A stretch of DNA of 6,530 nt from Paracoccus sp. (in: a-proteobacteria) (GTDB taxonomy: Bacteria > Pseudomonadota > Alphaproteobacteria > Rhodobacterales > Rhodobacteraceae): the NCBI GenBank assembly GCA_018056045.1, contig JAGPGI010000157.1, forward strand, positions 1 to 6,530, in the 5' to 3' direction. Positions 1 to 5,010 of this stretch are shown here, in pieces. The position numbers and the translations under genes were made by a program. The notes under the pieces are model-generated. The model was not told where the DNA came from, ran no database searches, and was given only the letters and a program-made list of their open reading frames with translations. The first letter of the stretch is position 1. Each line of letters begins with the position of its first letter.

Positions 1-1135
1 TGCCGTCATAGGCCAGCCCCACCGGCGCCGCGATCAGCACCGCGCCGATGGTCGAAGCCGCCGCGATGACCGAGGCCGCCATTCCCGCCACATGCCCCAT
101 GCGCTGCAGGGCCATGGCGTTCAGGTTGCCGAATGTCACCCCGGCCATGAAAAAGACGCTGACCGCCCACAGGAAAAACGCCGGAAAACGCAGCGCCTCG
201 GGCAGCAGGTCGGCATAGACCAGCACCGTCATCACGCCCGAGACGACGACCTGCATCGCATAGGCCGATTTCACGATGCGCCGCATGCCCAGCCGCATGA
301 CATAGCGCGCATTCAGCACCGTCCCCGAACCCGACAGCAGCGCCATACCGGCGAACCACAGCGGAAAATTCTCGCCGGTTCCGTAGGTTTCGACGAAAAG
401 CTGCTGCGCGGAACTCAGCAGCGCGAACATCTGGCCAAAGCCCAGCGTCATCACCAGCGTGATCAGTTGCACCTGCCGGTTCAACAGCACCTCACGCGCC
501 GAAGCGGCAAGGCTTTTCAGGTTCAGCGGCCGGCGCGCGGCGGGGGGCAGGGTCTCGGCCCGGCGCAGCCCCAGCCACAGGCTGCCGACCAGCGCCAGCA
601 CCACGAAGCCGCCGAAGACCCCGCGCCAGCCAACGAAATGGATGATGACCGCCCCGATCGAGGGCGCCTCCGCCGGGATCAGGATAAAGATCATCATGAC
701 AAAGCTGGTGATGCGCGCCATCTCGCGGCCCTGATAGAGGTCCCGCACCATCGCCAGCGCCACGATGCGCGGCGCCGCCGCACCCACGCCCTGCACAAAG
801 CGCGCCGCAAGCAGCATCTCAAGCGAACTGGCATAGACCGCCGCGACCGAGGCCAGCGCATAGACGCCAAAACCCGCGATGATGACAGGCTTGCGCCCCA
901 GCGTATCCGAGACAGGTCCCGCCACCAGCAGTCCCAGCCCCATGCCGCCGACAAAGGCGGTCAGCACCAGCTGGGCGCGGTTCACGTTGCCGGGCGACAG
1001 CTCGGCCGCGATCTGCGGCAGCGCGGGCAGCATGGAATCGATGGAAAAGGCGATGACGGCAAAGATCAGCGCCAGCATGGCGATGAATTCCGGCAGGGGT
1101 TGCCTGCCGGCGGCGCGGGAAATCGGTTCGGACAT
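1..1135 (-). CDS. Bcr/CflA-type MFS drug exporter, 3' end outside window
   Basis: An inner-membrane proton-driven exporter of the DHA1 (12-TM) major facilitator group; substrate unknown, and drug export is inferred from the family. The frame is open for 378 codons from the ATG at 1135 to the left edge. Family length is about 400 residues, so only the last helix end and tail are missing. Visible features: TM1 at about residues 17-40; MFS motif A at 73-82 (GPVSDTLGRK, with Asp77, Gly80, Arg81, Lys82) between TM2 and TM3; an Arg in TM4 (RIVALAMVRDLYQGR); a motif C-like APSIGAVI near 157-164 followed by GWRGVF; and a charged central loop at about 190-222 separating the two six-helix halves. The start is the first Met of the frame; a weak GGAAAG lies about 13 nt upstream. 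It is divergent from the DUF1489 gene. The family call is firm, the exact subfamily less so. Confidence 0.9.
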   Translation of the reverse strand, partial: MSEPISRAAGRQPLPEFIAMLALIFAVIAFSIDSMLPALPQIAAELSPGNVNRAQLVLTAFVGGMGLGLLVAGPVSDTLGRKPVIIAGFGVYALASVAAVYASSLEMLLAARFVQGVGAAAPRIVALAMVRDLYQGREMARITSFVMMIFILIPAEAPSIGAVIIHFVGWRGVFGGFVVLALVGSLWLGLRRAETLPPAARRPLNLKSLAASAREVLLNRQVQLITLVMTLGFGQMFALLSSAQQLFVETYGTGENFPLWFAGMALLSGSGTVLNARYVMRLGMRRIVKSAYAMQVVVSGVMTVLVYADLLPEALRFPAFFLWAVSVFFMAGVTFGNLNAMALQRMGHVAGMAASVIAAASTIGAVLIAAPVGLAYDG

Positions 1136-1168
1136 GATGACGTAAGGCTTTCCACAAACGATCCATCG

Positions 1169-1197
1169 GACCTAGCCCCGTCATGCCCCAGTGACAA
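1169..1197 (-). promoter_or_regulatory. Possible promoter of the MFS gene
   Basis: Reading the minus strand, a good -35 (TTGTCA, 1197-1192) is followed after 17 bp by a poor -10 (TAGGTC, 1174-1169). Transcription would start near 1162 and give a leader of about 27 nt before the ATG at 1135. Only the -35 matches consensus well, so this is tentative. Confidence 0.25.
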
Positions 1198-1207
1198 GCC
1201 CGCGCGG

Positions 1208-1235
1208 TTGCACCCGGCGCCGGCTGAGCTATATC
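1208..1235 (+). promoter_or_regulatory. Possible promoter of the DUF1489 gene, leaderless start
   Basis: TTGCAC (1208-1213) and TATATC (1230-1235) are 16 bp apart. The expected transcription start, 6-7 nt after the -10, falls on or next to the ATG at 1242. Together with the lack of a well-spaced Shine-Dalgarno sequence, this suggests a leaderless mRNA. The hexamers are only partial matches. Confidence 0.3.
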
Positions 1236-1241
1236 AGGGCC

Positions 1242-1664
1242 ATGAGCGGAACCCTGAACCTGATGAAACTCTGTGTCGGCTGCGACGACCCTGCCGAGCT
1301 GGAGGCGTGGCAGCTGCAACGCTATCAGGGCGGCCCGGCGCGCCATGTCACCCGCATGTGGCCCAAGCGCGAGGCCGAACTGCTGGATGGCGGCTCGATC
1401 TATTGGGTGTTCAAGGGGGTGATGCAGGCCCGCCAGCGCGTCCTCGACCTTGAGGAAGTGCTGGGCGAGGACGGCATCCGCCGCTGCGCGTTGATTCTGG
1501 AGCCCGGTCTGGTGCGTGTCGCCGCCGTGCCGCGCCGGCCGTTTCAGGGCTGGCGCTATCTTGCGGGCAGCGATGCGCCGCCCGATCTGCCGCAGGGCCG
1601 CGCCGCCGAACCCGACCTGCCCGCCGAGATCGCGCAGGCGCTGGCCGATATGGGCCTGCGCTAG
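1242..1664 (+). CDS. DUF1489 family protein
   Basis: A 140-residue protein that I recognise as DUF1489, a small cytosolic family of unknown function widespread in Alphaproteobacteria. Hallmarks in order are the N-terminal LMKLCVGCDDPAEL, then HVTRMWPKR (about residues 35-43), GGSIYWVFKGVMQARQR (about 50-66), IRRCALILEPGLV (about 79-91) and RRPFQGWRYL (about 98-107). No signal peptide or membrane segment is seen. The frame continues upstream to a Met at 1191, but that extension (MTSPRGCTRRR...) is basic, unlike the family, and runs into the divergent promoter region. I therefore chose the ATG at 1242; the internal ATG at 1263 (MKLCVG) is the other candidate. It is convergent with tRNA-Gly once the integrated element is removed. 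No function should be assigned beyond the family name. Confidence 0.88.
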   Translation: MSGTLNLMKLCVGCDDPAELEAWQLQRYQGGPARHVTRMWPKREAELLDGGSIYWVFKGVMQARQRVLDLEEVLGEDGIRRCALILEPGLVRVAAVPRRPFQGWRYLAGSDAPPDLPQGRAAEPDLPAEIAQALADMGLR

Positions 1665-1719
1665 ATCGGAAACGGGCGCGGAGGCCACCGGAGCGGATCA
1701 TTGCTATGCGTTGGGGAAA

Positions 1720-1746
1720 TGGAGCGGGTGAAGGGAATTGAACCCT
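1720..1746 (+). repeat. Left attachment site (att), tRNA-derived direct repeat
   Basis: This is a copy of the 3' part of the tRNA-Gly gene, matching 4984-5010 at 26 of 27 positions. The only difference is T at 1739 against C at 5003, which corresponds to TTCGA changed to TTCAA in the T-loop. Similarity stops abruptly on both sides. The left boundary coincides with the final A of the tRNA CCA end. No other tRNA parts are present here, so this is the displaced fragment, not a second tRNA gene. Confidence 0.88.
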
Positions 1747-1779
1747 GATTTTTTTGTTATAAAACAGATACTTACGCTG

Positions 1780-1790
1780 GAGTTTGTAAC
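1780..1790 (+). repeat. Putative integrase arm-type site, left arm
   Basis: GAGTTTGTAAC occurs here, 33 bp inside the left att copy, and again in the same orientation at 4915-4925, 58 bp inside the right att copy. A shared 11-mer in both arms of an integrated element is what is expected of arm-type binding sites for a tyrosine integrase. Function is inferred from position. Confidence 0.45.
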
Positions 1791-1795
1791 ATAAA

Positions 1796-1880
1796 TTCGC
1801 CCTTTGGAATGGGCAATGTGACGTTGCGTCACAAACGTCGCAGCAATGTAGAAAGGGCGAAGCTTTCGCCGCGCCCTTTC
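1796..1880. other. Nested, mutually exclusive inverted repeats
   Basis: TTCGCCCTTT (1796-1805) is an exact inverted copy of AAAGGGCGAA (1852-1861). The second arm can instead pair with CGCCCTTTC (1872-1880, using GAAAGGGCG at 1851-1859) or form a short hairpin GGCGAA-GCT-TTCGCC (1856-1870). These folds exclude one another, like an attenuator or switch. A 17-bp palindrome (1817-1833) lies inside the first loop. No clear U-tract follows, so a standard terminator is unlikely. Which strand is transcribed is not known. Confidence 0.4.
1817..1833. promoter_or_regulatory. Palindrome TGTGACG-TTG-CGTCACA, possible operator
   Basis: Perfect 7-bp arms around a 3-bp centre form a 17-bp dyad within the element's noncoding left end. 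Its size and symmetry fit a site for a dimeric repressor, or a tight hairpin if transcribed. ACGTCGC a few bases on (1835-1841) partly repeats an arm. No regulator is encoded on the element. Confidence 0.35.
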
Positions 1881-2087
1881 CATTTTACCACAAGTCAGGC
1901 TATGGGGCGCCCGGCGCCGCGCGACCAAAAGGATAAAGTCGCCGCACCATGACGGGGTTTGGTTAATACGGACCGCGCACTCACCGTCTAATCGCAGCGC
2001 ATTTCGTGGGATGCCACCACCGGGCGCGCCAACCCTATATCGCTTTACGCCTGACGCGCCGATGTGTCTCATGCGCAGCGAGTTTTT

Positions 2088-2270
2088 TCACGCAGCCAGC
2101 GCCGCAGCTTCCGCACCCTCACGGCAGCACTCGGGCATCACGCCTGCGACGGCCAGCGCCTCGGCCAGTTTGCCTTGCAGATCGCCCGTGCCGGTCGCAG
2201 CGGCCACAAATGCGCCGGCCAGATCGGCAATCAGATTTTCATAGGCGGAATCGGGAATGAAGGCGGCCAT
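2088..2270 (-). CDS. Hypothetical 60-residue protein of the element
   Basis: I do not recognise this protein. It starts MAAFIPDSAYENLIADLAG and continues as an alanine-rich, mildly acidic, probably helical sequence with CC in VMPECCREG (about residues 44-52) and an Ala-rich end. There is no signal peptide or clear membrane helix. It is oriented like the integrase and the portal chimera and is the last ORF before the left att site. A weak purine-rich GAGCGAG lies 5-11 nt before the ATG. A predicted promoter with an operator-like dyad (2352-2397) lies about 80-130 bp upstream, which supports separate expression. It could be a remnant of a phage gene. The plus-strand ORFs over the same DNA give Arg/Pro/His-rich products typical of shadow frames, so this strand is preferred. 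Confidence 0.5.
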   Translation of the reverse strand: MAAFIPDSAYENLIADLAGAFVAAATGTGDLQGKLAEALAVAGVMPECCREGAEAAALAA

Positions 2271-2303
2271 GGTCTCGCTCGTTGCTGATTTGGATTTTGG
2301 ATA

Positions 2304-2332
2304 CCCAGAATCTAATCAGGCCGGGATCTGGG
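2304..2332. repeat. Inverted repeat in the leader of the 60-residue ORF
   Basis: CCCAGA (2304-2309) and TCTGGG (2327-2332) form 6-bp arms around a 17-base loop, in the predicted untranslated leader of the small minus-strand gene. It could be a leader hairpin. The arms are short, so chance is possible. Confidence 0.2.
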
Positions 2333-2351
2333 CGCAAGGGCTGAAAGCCAA

Positions 2352-2380
2352 ATAATCGCACAAAATCAAATACTTGATAA
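2352..2380 (-). promoter_or_regulatory. Predicted promoter of the 60-residue ORF
   Basis: On the minus strand TTATCA (2380-2375) and GATTAT (2357-2352) are separated by exactly 17 bp, each matching consensus at 4 of 6 positions. The transcript would begin near 2345 with a leader of about 75 nt. The -35 overlaps one arm of the 22-bp dyad at 2376-2397, an arrangement suited to repression. Confidence 0.35.
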
Positions 2381-2397
2381 GTAAGTGCTTACTTATC
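2376..2397. promoter_or_regulatory. Perfect 22-bp dyad, operator-like
   Basis: GATAAGTAAG (2376-2385) and its exact complement CTTACTTATC (2388-2397) flank a central TG. A 10+10 perfect dyad with a 2-bp centre resembles operators of TetR-family dimers; that family assignment is inference. It overlaps the -35 of the predicted promoter for the downstream small gene. No TetR-like regulator is encoded in the window, so control would come from a chromosomal or helper-phage protein. It could also act as a hairpin near the 3' end of the portal chimera message. Confidence 0.5.
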
Positions 2398-2430
2398 TGG
2401 GGCGGGGCGGGATGGCCGCCGTAATAGGAA

Positions 2431-2462
2431 AGCGCCCGCAGGGAAGGAAACCGGCAGGCGCT
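2431..2462 (-). terminator. Possible terminator after the portal chimera
   Basis: Reading the minus strand, AGCGCCTGC (2462-2454) pairs with GCGGGCGCT (2439-2431). The 9-bp stem has one G-U pair and a 14-base loop, starts 21 nt after the stop codon of the portal chimera, and is followed by TTCCTATT. The tail is poor in U, so termination efficiency is doubtful. A perfect 10-bp palindrome CAAGCGCTTG (2473-2482) sits directly between stop codon and stem. Confidence 0.35.
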
Positions 2463-2483
2463 GGGTTCGGGGCAAGCGCTTGA

Positions 2484-3137
2484 TTACGCCGCCCTTAGGG
2501 CCTTCTGGCGGCGCTTTTCCAAACCAGCCTCGATCTTTGCCTCGATCTCGGTGTCGCTCAGTTTCTTCTTATTCAACCGGATGCGCGTGTTGCTAATGTA
2601 TCTCTGCTCCTCCTCGCGCGCTTTCTTCTCGTCATCGCTATATCCCGCGAGGTTAAGATTCGGGACCGCGCGCGTCGTCCGGCGCGCGGCTTTCCCGGCG
2701 GGCGTCTTACGCCACGCGGAATTGCTCGCGCGTTCCTGCCATATCGGGTCCGCCGCGCGCTTCAATTCAGTTGCCACCTGCGCAAAGCCATGGCCGCAAA
2801 GCAGCGCATCGCGGGTGAGTTGTTCGCGCAGTTCCTCGGCGCTGGTCCAAGGGTTCGCCTCGCCATGGATCAATTCATAGGCCAGATGGCCCTTCTGGGC
2901 TTCGCGCGTGGCGCGGTCGTGCAACTTGAACGGCAAGTCGCCGCAGGCTTCCGAGATAAGCCCAACAGCGGCGGCAACGGCAGGGACGCGCAAAGCGGTC
3001 GCGCTGGTCACGGTAACGCCGGATCGCACCGACAGGCCAGCGAACAGGCCGATAGCCTCGTGGCCGGTCAACGTGAAGGCTTTGGATTCAGTCTCGCCTC
3101 GCCCGAATAGCCGGGCGAGGCGCTGGACAACACTCAT
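2484..3137 (-). CDS. Truncated HK97-type phage portal protein fused to a charged tail
   Basis: A 217-residue chimera. Residues about 38-121 match the N-terminal part of HK97-family portal proteins: an SATALRVPAVAAAVGLISEA segment, DLPFKLHDR (67-75), then a region with ANPWTSAEELREQLTRDALL (94-113) and GHGFAQV where portals usually have GNAY. Full portals are about 400 residues and form the dodecameric DNA entry ring of the capsid; the wing, stem and crown parts are absent here. From about residue 122 (near base 2774) the sequence changes to a Lys/Arg/Glu-rich tail (ELKRAADPIWQERASNSAWR, later RIRLNKKKLSDTEIEAKIEA) that I do not recognise. An in-frame deletion fusing two phage genes is the simplest explanation. 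It starts at 3137, 71 bp after the integrase stop. A strong GGAGG (3160-3156) lies too far upstream (18 nt), and an 11-bp hairpin lies just inside the gene. It cannot work as a normal portal. Confidence 0.7.
   Translation of the reverse strand: MSVVQRLARLFGRGETESKAFTLTGHEAIGLFAGLSVRSGVTVTSATALRVPAVAAAVGLISEACGDLPFKLHDRATREAQKGHLAYELIHGEANPWTSAEELREQLTRDALLCGHGFAQVATELKRAADPIWQERASNSAWRKTPAGKAARRTTRAVPNLNLAGYSDDEKKAREEEQRYISNTRIRLNKKKLSDTEIEAKIEAGLEKRRQKALRAA
3095..3122. repeat. 11-bp perfect hairpin in the start of the portal chimera
   Basis: CGCCTCGCCCG (3095-3105) and CGGGCGAGGCG (3112-3122) are exact inverted copies with a 6-base loop. In the mRNA of the portal chimera the hairpin starts 15 nt after the first base of the start codon and encodes about RLARLFGRG. 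A stem this stable so close to the start would be expected to lower initiation or pausing-sensitive translation. No U-tract follows on either strand, so a terminator is not supported. Confidence 0.6.
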
Positions 3138-3208
3138 AAACAGGCACTCGCAAAACCTCCTGTGTTACAATGCAACACCGCTAGAAATTATTACAAGCGA
3201 TCATGTTG

Positions 3209-4894
3209 TTATGAATTTTGTTCAAGTTTGTATGCAGGCAAAGCGTCGATCACGCGGGCCTTGGCAATAAGGCTAATATCGCCGTAGTCGTCGGCTGCGG
3301 ACTTTCCGGCATGACCCTGAATTGCATCGGTCACGCGCATATCTAGCCCAAGCTCACGCGCTTGACCTTTGAAGCGGTGCCGCCATGCATGGCTAGGTTG
3401 TAACCCATCGGGCACCAACCCCGCTTGATGGAGCCAAGCCGCAATCTTGTTCGACTGCGCGCGCGCAGCAGAAACGGCCTTGGCCGGATCGGATGATCCG
3501 TGAAACAGCGGCCCATCATTCGTAGCCTTCACATGATCCACGAAACCCAAGGCGATAACCTGCCTGTGCAACGGCACGTCGCGGAAATGCCCGGCCTTCA
3601 TCGTGCCAGCCTCCGGCGTGATGCGGATAATCCAACGGTCACCTTCCTGTCGCACGTCCTCTTTCCGAAGCTGCAACATCTCACCCACCCGCGCACCCGC
3701 GAAAGCGCACAAGAGCGGCACCCATCTTTTGGCCGCTACGGATTGTTCCTTTTCGCGGATCACGCCGAAGGCATCGGGCTTGGCCTGATAGATCCGGGCC
3801 GCCTTCAAGATCGCCAACGCCTCCTTGCCTGAATAACCGGGATCGCGGGCGCGCTGCTTCTTTGGCTTCGCCTGCCGCACGGTCGCCGCGACATTCTCGG
3901 ACAGCATTTCCTCATCGTGCGCCCATTTCAGCATCGAACGGACGGTCGAAAGATAAATGTCGTTCGTCGTCTTGGCGCTCAAAGTCTTAAGAAGTTCGTC
4001 GCGCCAGTCCAGCAGGTTGCGACGGGTGATCTGGCGGGCGTCATTGTGCCCGAGGAACTTTCGCAAGCTCTCTATTACCGGGCGTTGCCTGATGCCGCCA
4101 TCCTTCAAAAAACCGGCAGACACGCGGCTTTTGACATACCCCGACCAGAGCGAACTAATTCTGACAGGTTGCAGAGACTCCACGCCGCCCGCTGGTGGCC
4201 TGACAATCGGGTCGGCAGGCTTCCCGCCATAATCACCCCGGTCGCGTTCAAGAGTGCGTTCGAGCGCCTCGATCTCAGCGCGCATCAGATGCTTTGCCAA
4301 CGTGACGCGCTCGGCTGATCCTGCTGGCGCGGCAAGGCCATGTTGATCAAGATAGGCGTCCATCTCATGCTCGACCTGATGCGTTTCGTTCGCCGCCAGT
4401 TCCCGGCGCAAAGCGCTCAGCCGGGCTTGGCGGGTGTCGTGGTCAAATGCCTGCGCATTTTTCATCACCAGCAAATCAAGCGACCGCTCCAAGACTACCA
4501 ACGGGTTATCGGGGACGCCTTCGCGCTCGAAACGCTGCAAAACCTTGGCTTGTTCCGCCTCGATAGCGGTTGCGGTAGGCAGGCGTTCGCGTTTTGCCTC
4601 ATCTTGGGCAAGCGCTGTTGTATAGCGGTGCCAGACTGCGCGGCCATAGTCGGCAGTTGTAAACGGGTCGCGCAAGTCCAGCCCGTCCGGGTGGGCTTCC
4701 CGCTTCGCCCTGTTGATCTCCGCTTGCATAGCCGCAACGGCAGTCGGCAACAGCTTCATCGCGCCCCTACGATCAGGACCAAGAGGCGTTCGCAGTTCGG
4801 ACTTGCCGACGATGCCACGCAGTTCCTTGGGCACCACCAGCCGGGCGAAGAATCTGCCGTCACGGTTCAAAAGGTATCGTTGCGCACCAGCCAT
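3209..4894 (-). CDS. Tyrosine recombinase / site-specific integrase
   Basis: It recombines the element into the 3' end of the adjacent tRNA-Gly gene. Numbering from a GTG at 4897, it has 562 residues. The N-terminus (YLLNRDGRFFARLVVPKELR, then GKSELRTPLG) resembles the DUF6538 domain found before many phage-type integrases. A long charged helical middle follows (about 85-225), then a core-binding domain (about 245-345, VSAGFLKDGGIRQRP... TTNDIYLSTVRSMLKWAHDE). The catalytic domain (about 355-550) shows Arg403 (GARVGE), Lys434 (GTMKAG), His503 and Arg506 (HAWRHRF), His529 (QGHAG) and Tyr538 (DDYGD), so the active site is complete. GTG (4897) and ATG (4894) are adjacent; I prefer the ATG, preceded by GGGTGA. 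Two TTTGTAAC repeats lie just upstream, so the enzyme may bind its own promoter. No excisionase is seen. Confidence 0.94.
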   Translation of the reverse strand: MAGAQRYLLNRDGRFFARLVVPKELRGIVGKSELRTPLGPDRRGAMKLLPTAVAAMQAEINRAKREAHPDGLDLRDPFTTADYGRAVWHRYTTALAQDEAKRERLPTATAIEAEQAKVLQRFEREGVPDNPLVVLERSLDLLVMKNAQAFDHDTRQARLSALRRELAANETHQVEHEMDAYLDQHGLAAPAGSAERVTLAKHLMRAEIEALERTLERDRGDYGGKPADPIVRPPAGGVESLQPVRISSLWSGYVKSRVSAGFLKDGGIRQRPVIESLRKFLGHNDARQITRRNLLDWRDELLKTLSAKTTNDIYLSTVRSMLKWAHDEEMLSENVAATVRQAKPKKQRARDPGYSGKEALAILKAARIYQAKPDAFGVIREKEQSVAAKRWVPLLCAFAGARVGEMLQLRKEDVRQEGDRWIIRITPEAGTMKAGHFRDVPLHRQVIALGFVDHVKATNDGPLFHGSSDPAKAVSAARAQSNKIAAWLHQAGLVPDGLQPSHAWRHRFKGQARELGLDMRVTDAIQGHAGKSAADDYGDISLIAKARVIDALPAYKLEQNS

Positions 4895-4904
4895 CACTCA
4901 CCCA

Positions 4905-4925
4905 TTTTGTAACAGAGTTTGTAAC
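4905..4925 (+). repeat. Tandem TTTGTAAC sites, putative integrase right arm
   Basis: TTTGTAAC occurs twice, at 4906-4913 and 4918-4925, 12 bp apart, between the integrase start and the right att copy. The second lies within GAGTTTGTAAC, the 11-mer also present in the left arm (1780-1790). A further GTTACAA in opposite orientation lies at 3164-3170. Position and spacing fit arm-type integrase sites that also overlap the integrase promoter. Confidence 0.45.
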
Positions 4926-4938
4926 GGTAAAGCGGACT

Positions 4939-4979
4939 ATCCCCAGCAAAACAAGGGATATTCAACGATTGTTGGGGAT
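4939..4979. repeat. Inverted repeat between integrase and tRNA
   Basis: ATCCCCAGCAA (4939-4949) and TTGTTGGGGAT (4969-4979) are inverted copies at 10 of 11 positions, 19 bases apart, ending 4 bp before the att repeat. It could be a recombination-complex or accessory-factor site, or a hairpin ending the tRNA-Gly transcript. A clear U-tract is lacking. Confidence 0.4.
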
Positions 4980-4983
4980 TGCT

Positions 4984-5010
4984 TGGAGCGGGTGAAGGGA
5001 ATCGAACCCT
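4984..5010 (+). repeat. Right attachment site (att) within tRNA-Gly
   Basis: This is the tRNA-side copy of the 27-bp direct repeat. It spans the 3' end of the tRNA, from the 5' strand of the T-stem through T-loop, acceptor 3' strand and discriminator to the last base of CCA. Because the repeat restores a complete 3' end, the tRNA stays functional after integration. Confidence 0.88.

Larger units (their letters stand above)
1747..2087. other. Noncoding, structured left end of the element
   Basis: I find no convincing gene in these 341 bases. An open frame of 122 codons on the minus strand (2072-1704) crosses the att site, and its product looks like translated noncoding DNA. The region holds an A+T-rich stretch next to att (1747-1797), one putative integrase arm site, a nested set of inverted repeats between 1796 and 1880, and a double GGCGCC (1906-1911, 1913-1918). 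It may house integration signals, a regulatory RNA or remnants of deleted genes. Confidence 0.5.
1720..4983. mobile_element. Compact tRNA-Gly-integrated element, about 3.26 kb
   Basis: The segment lies between two direct copies of a 27-bp repeat (1720-1746 and 4984-5010, 26/27 identical, offset 3264 bp). The right copy belongs to an intact tRNA-Gly(CCC). A tyrosine recombinase gene abuts that tRNA, the classic layout of a site-specific element. Inside are the integrase, a portal chimera, a 60-residue ORF, all on the minus strand, and structured noncoding DNA. Base composition is visibly lower in G+C than the flanking genes, especially at 1747-1860, 2280-2400 and 3160-3240. No excisionase, replication protein, terminase, toxin or resistance gene is recognisable. 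It may be a deleted prophage or a small satellite; the sequence alone does not decide. Confidence 0.85.

Noticed and set aside
92..1453. 453-codon plus-strand frame at the left end
   Set aside because: It is antisense to the MFS exporter, whose frame gives a clean 12-TM type protein with motif A; the plus-strand product is extremely rich in Gln, His, Arg and Asp.
819..1688. Long minus-strand frame opposite the DUF1489 gene and the MFS start
   Set aside because: It overlaps two well-supported genes; its product is Arg/His/Gln-rich, as expected of a shadow in high-GC DNA.
1720..1746. A second, truncated tRNA gene
   Set aside because: Only the T-arm and acceptor 3' strand are present, with no anticodon or D-arm; it is an attachment-site duplicate.
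1906..1918. GGCGCC twice around one C
   Set aside because: Short GC palindromes like this are common in high-GC DNA; nothing else supports a function.
1704..2072. Open frame of 122 codons on the minus strand across the left att site
   Set aside because: It runs through tRNA-derived DNA and the hairpin block and its product has no domain-like pattern, so it is most likely chance openness.
2006..2288. Three overlapping plus-strand ORFs at the 60-residue gene
   Set aside because: All are Arg/Pro/Ser/Ala-rich without recognisable pattern; the minus-strand 60-residue frame fits the gene direction and composition better.
1720..4983. CRISPR array, transposon or insertion sequence
   Set aside because: No regularly spaced repeats, no DDE transposase, and no terminal inverted repeats at the borders; the boundaries and integrase fit tyrosine recombination at a tRNA.
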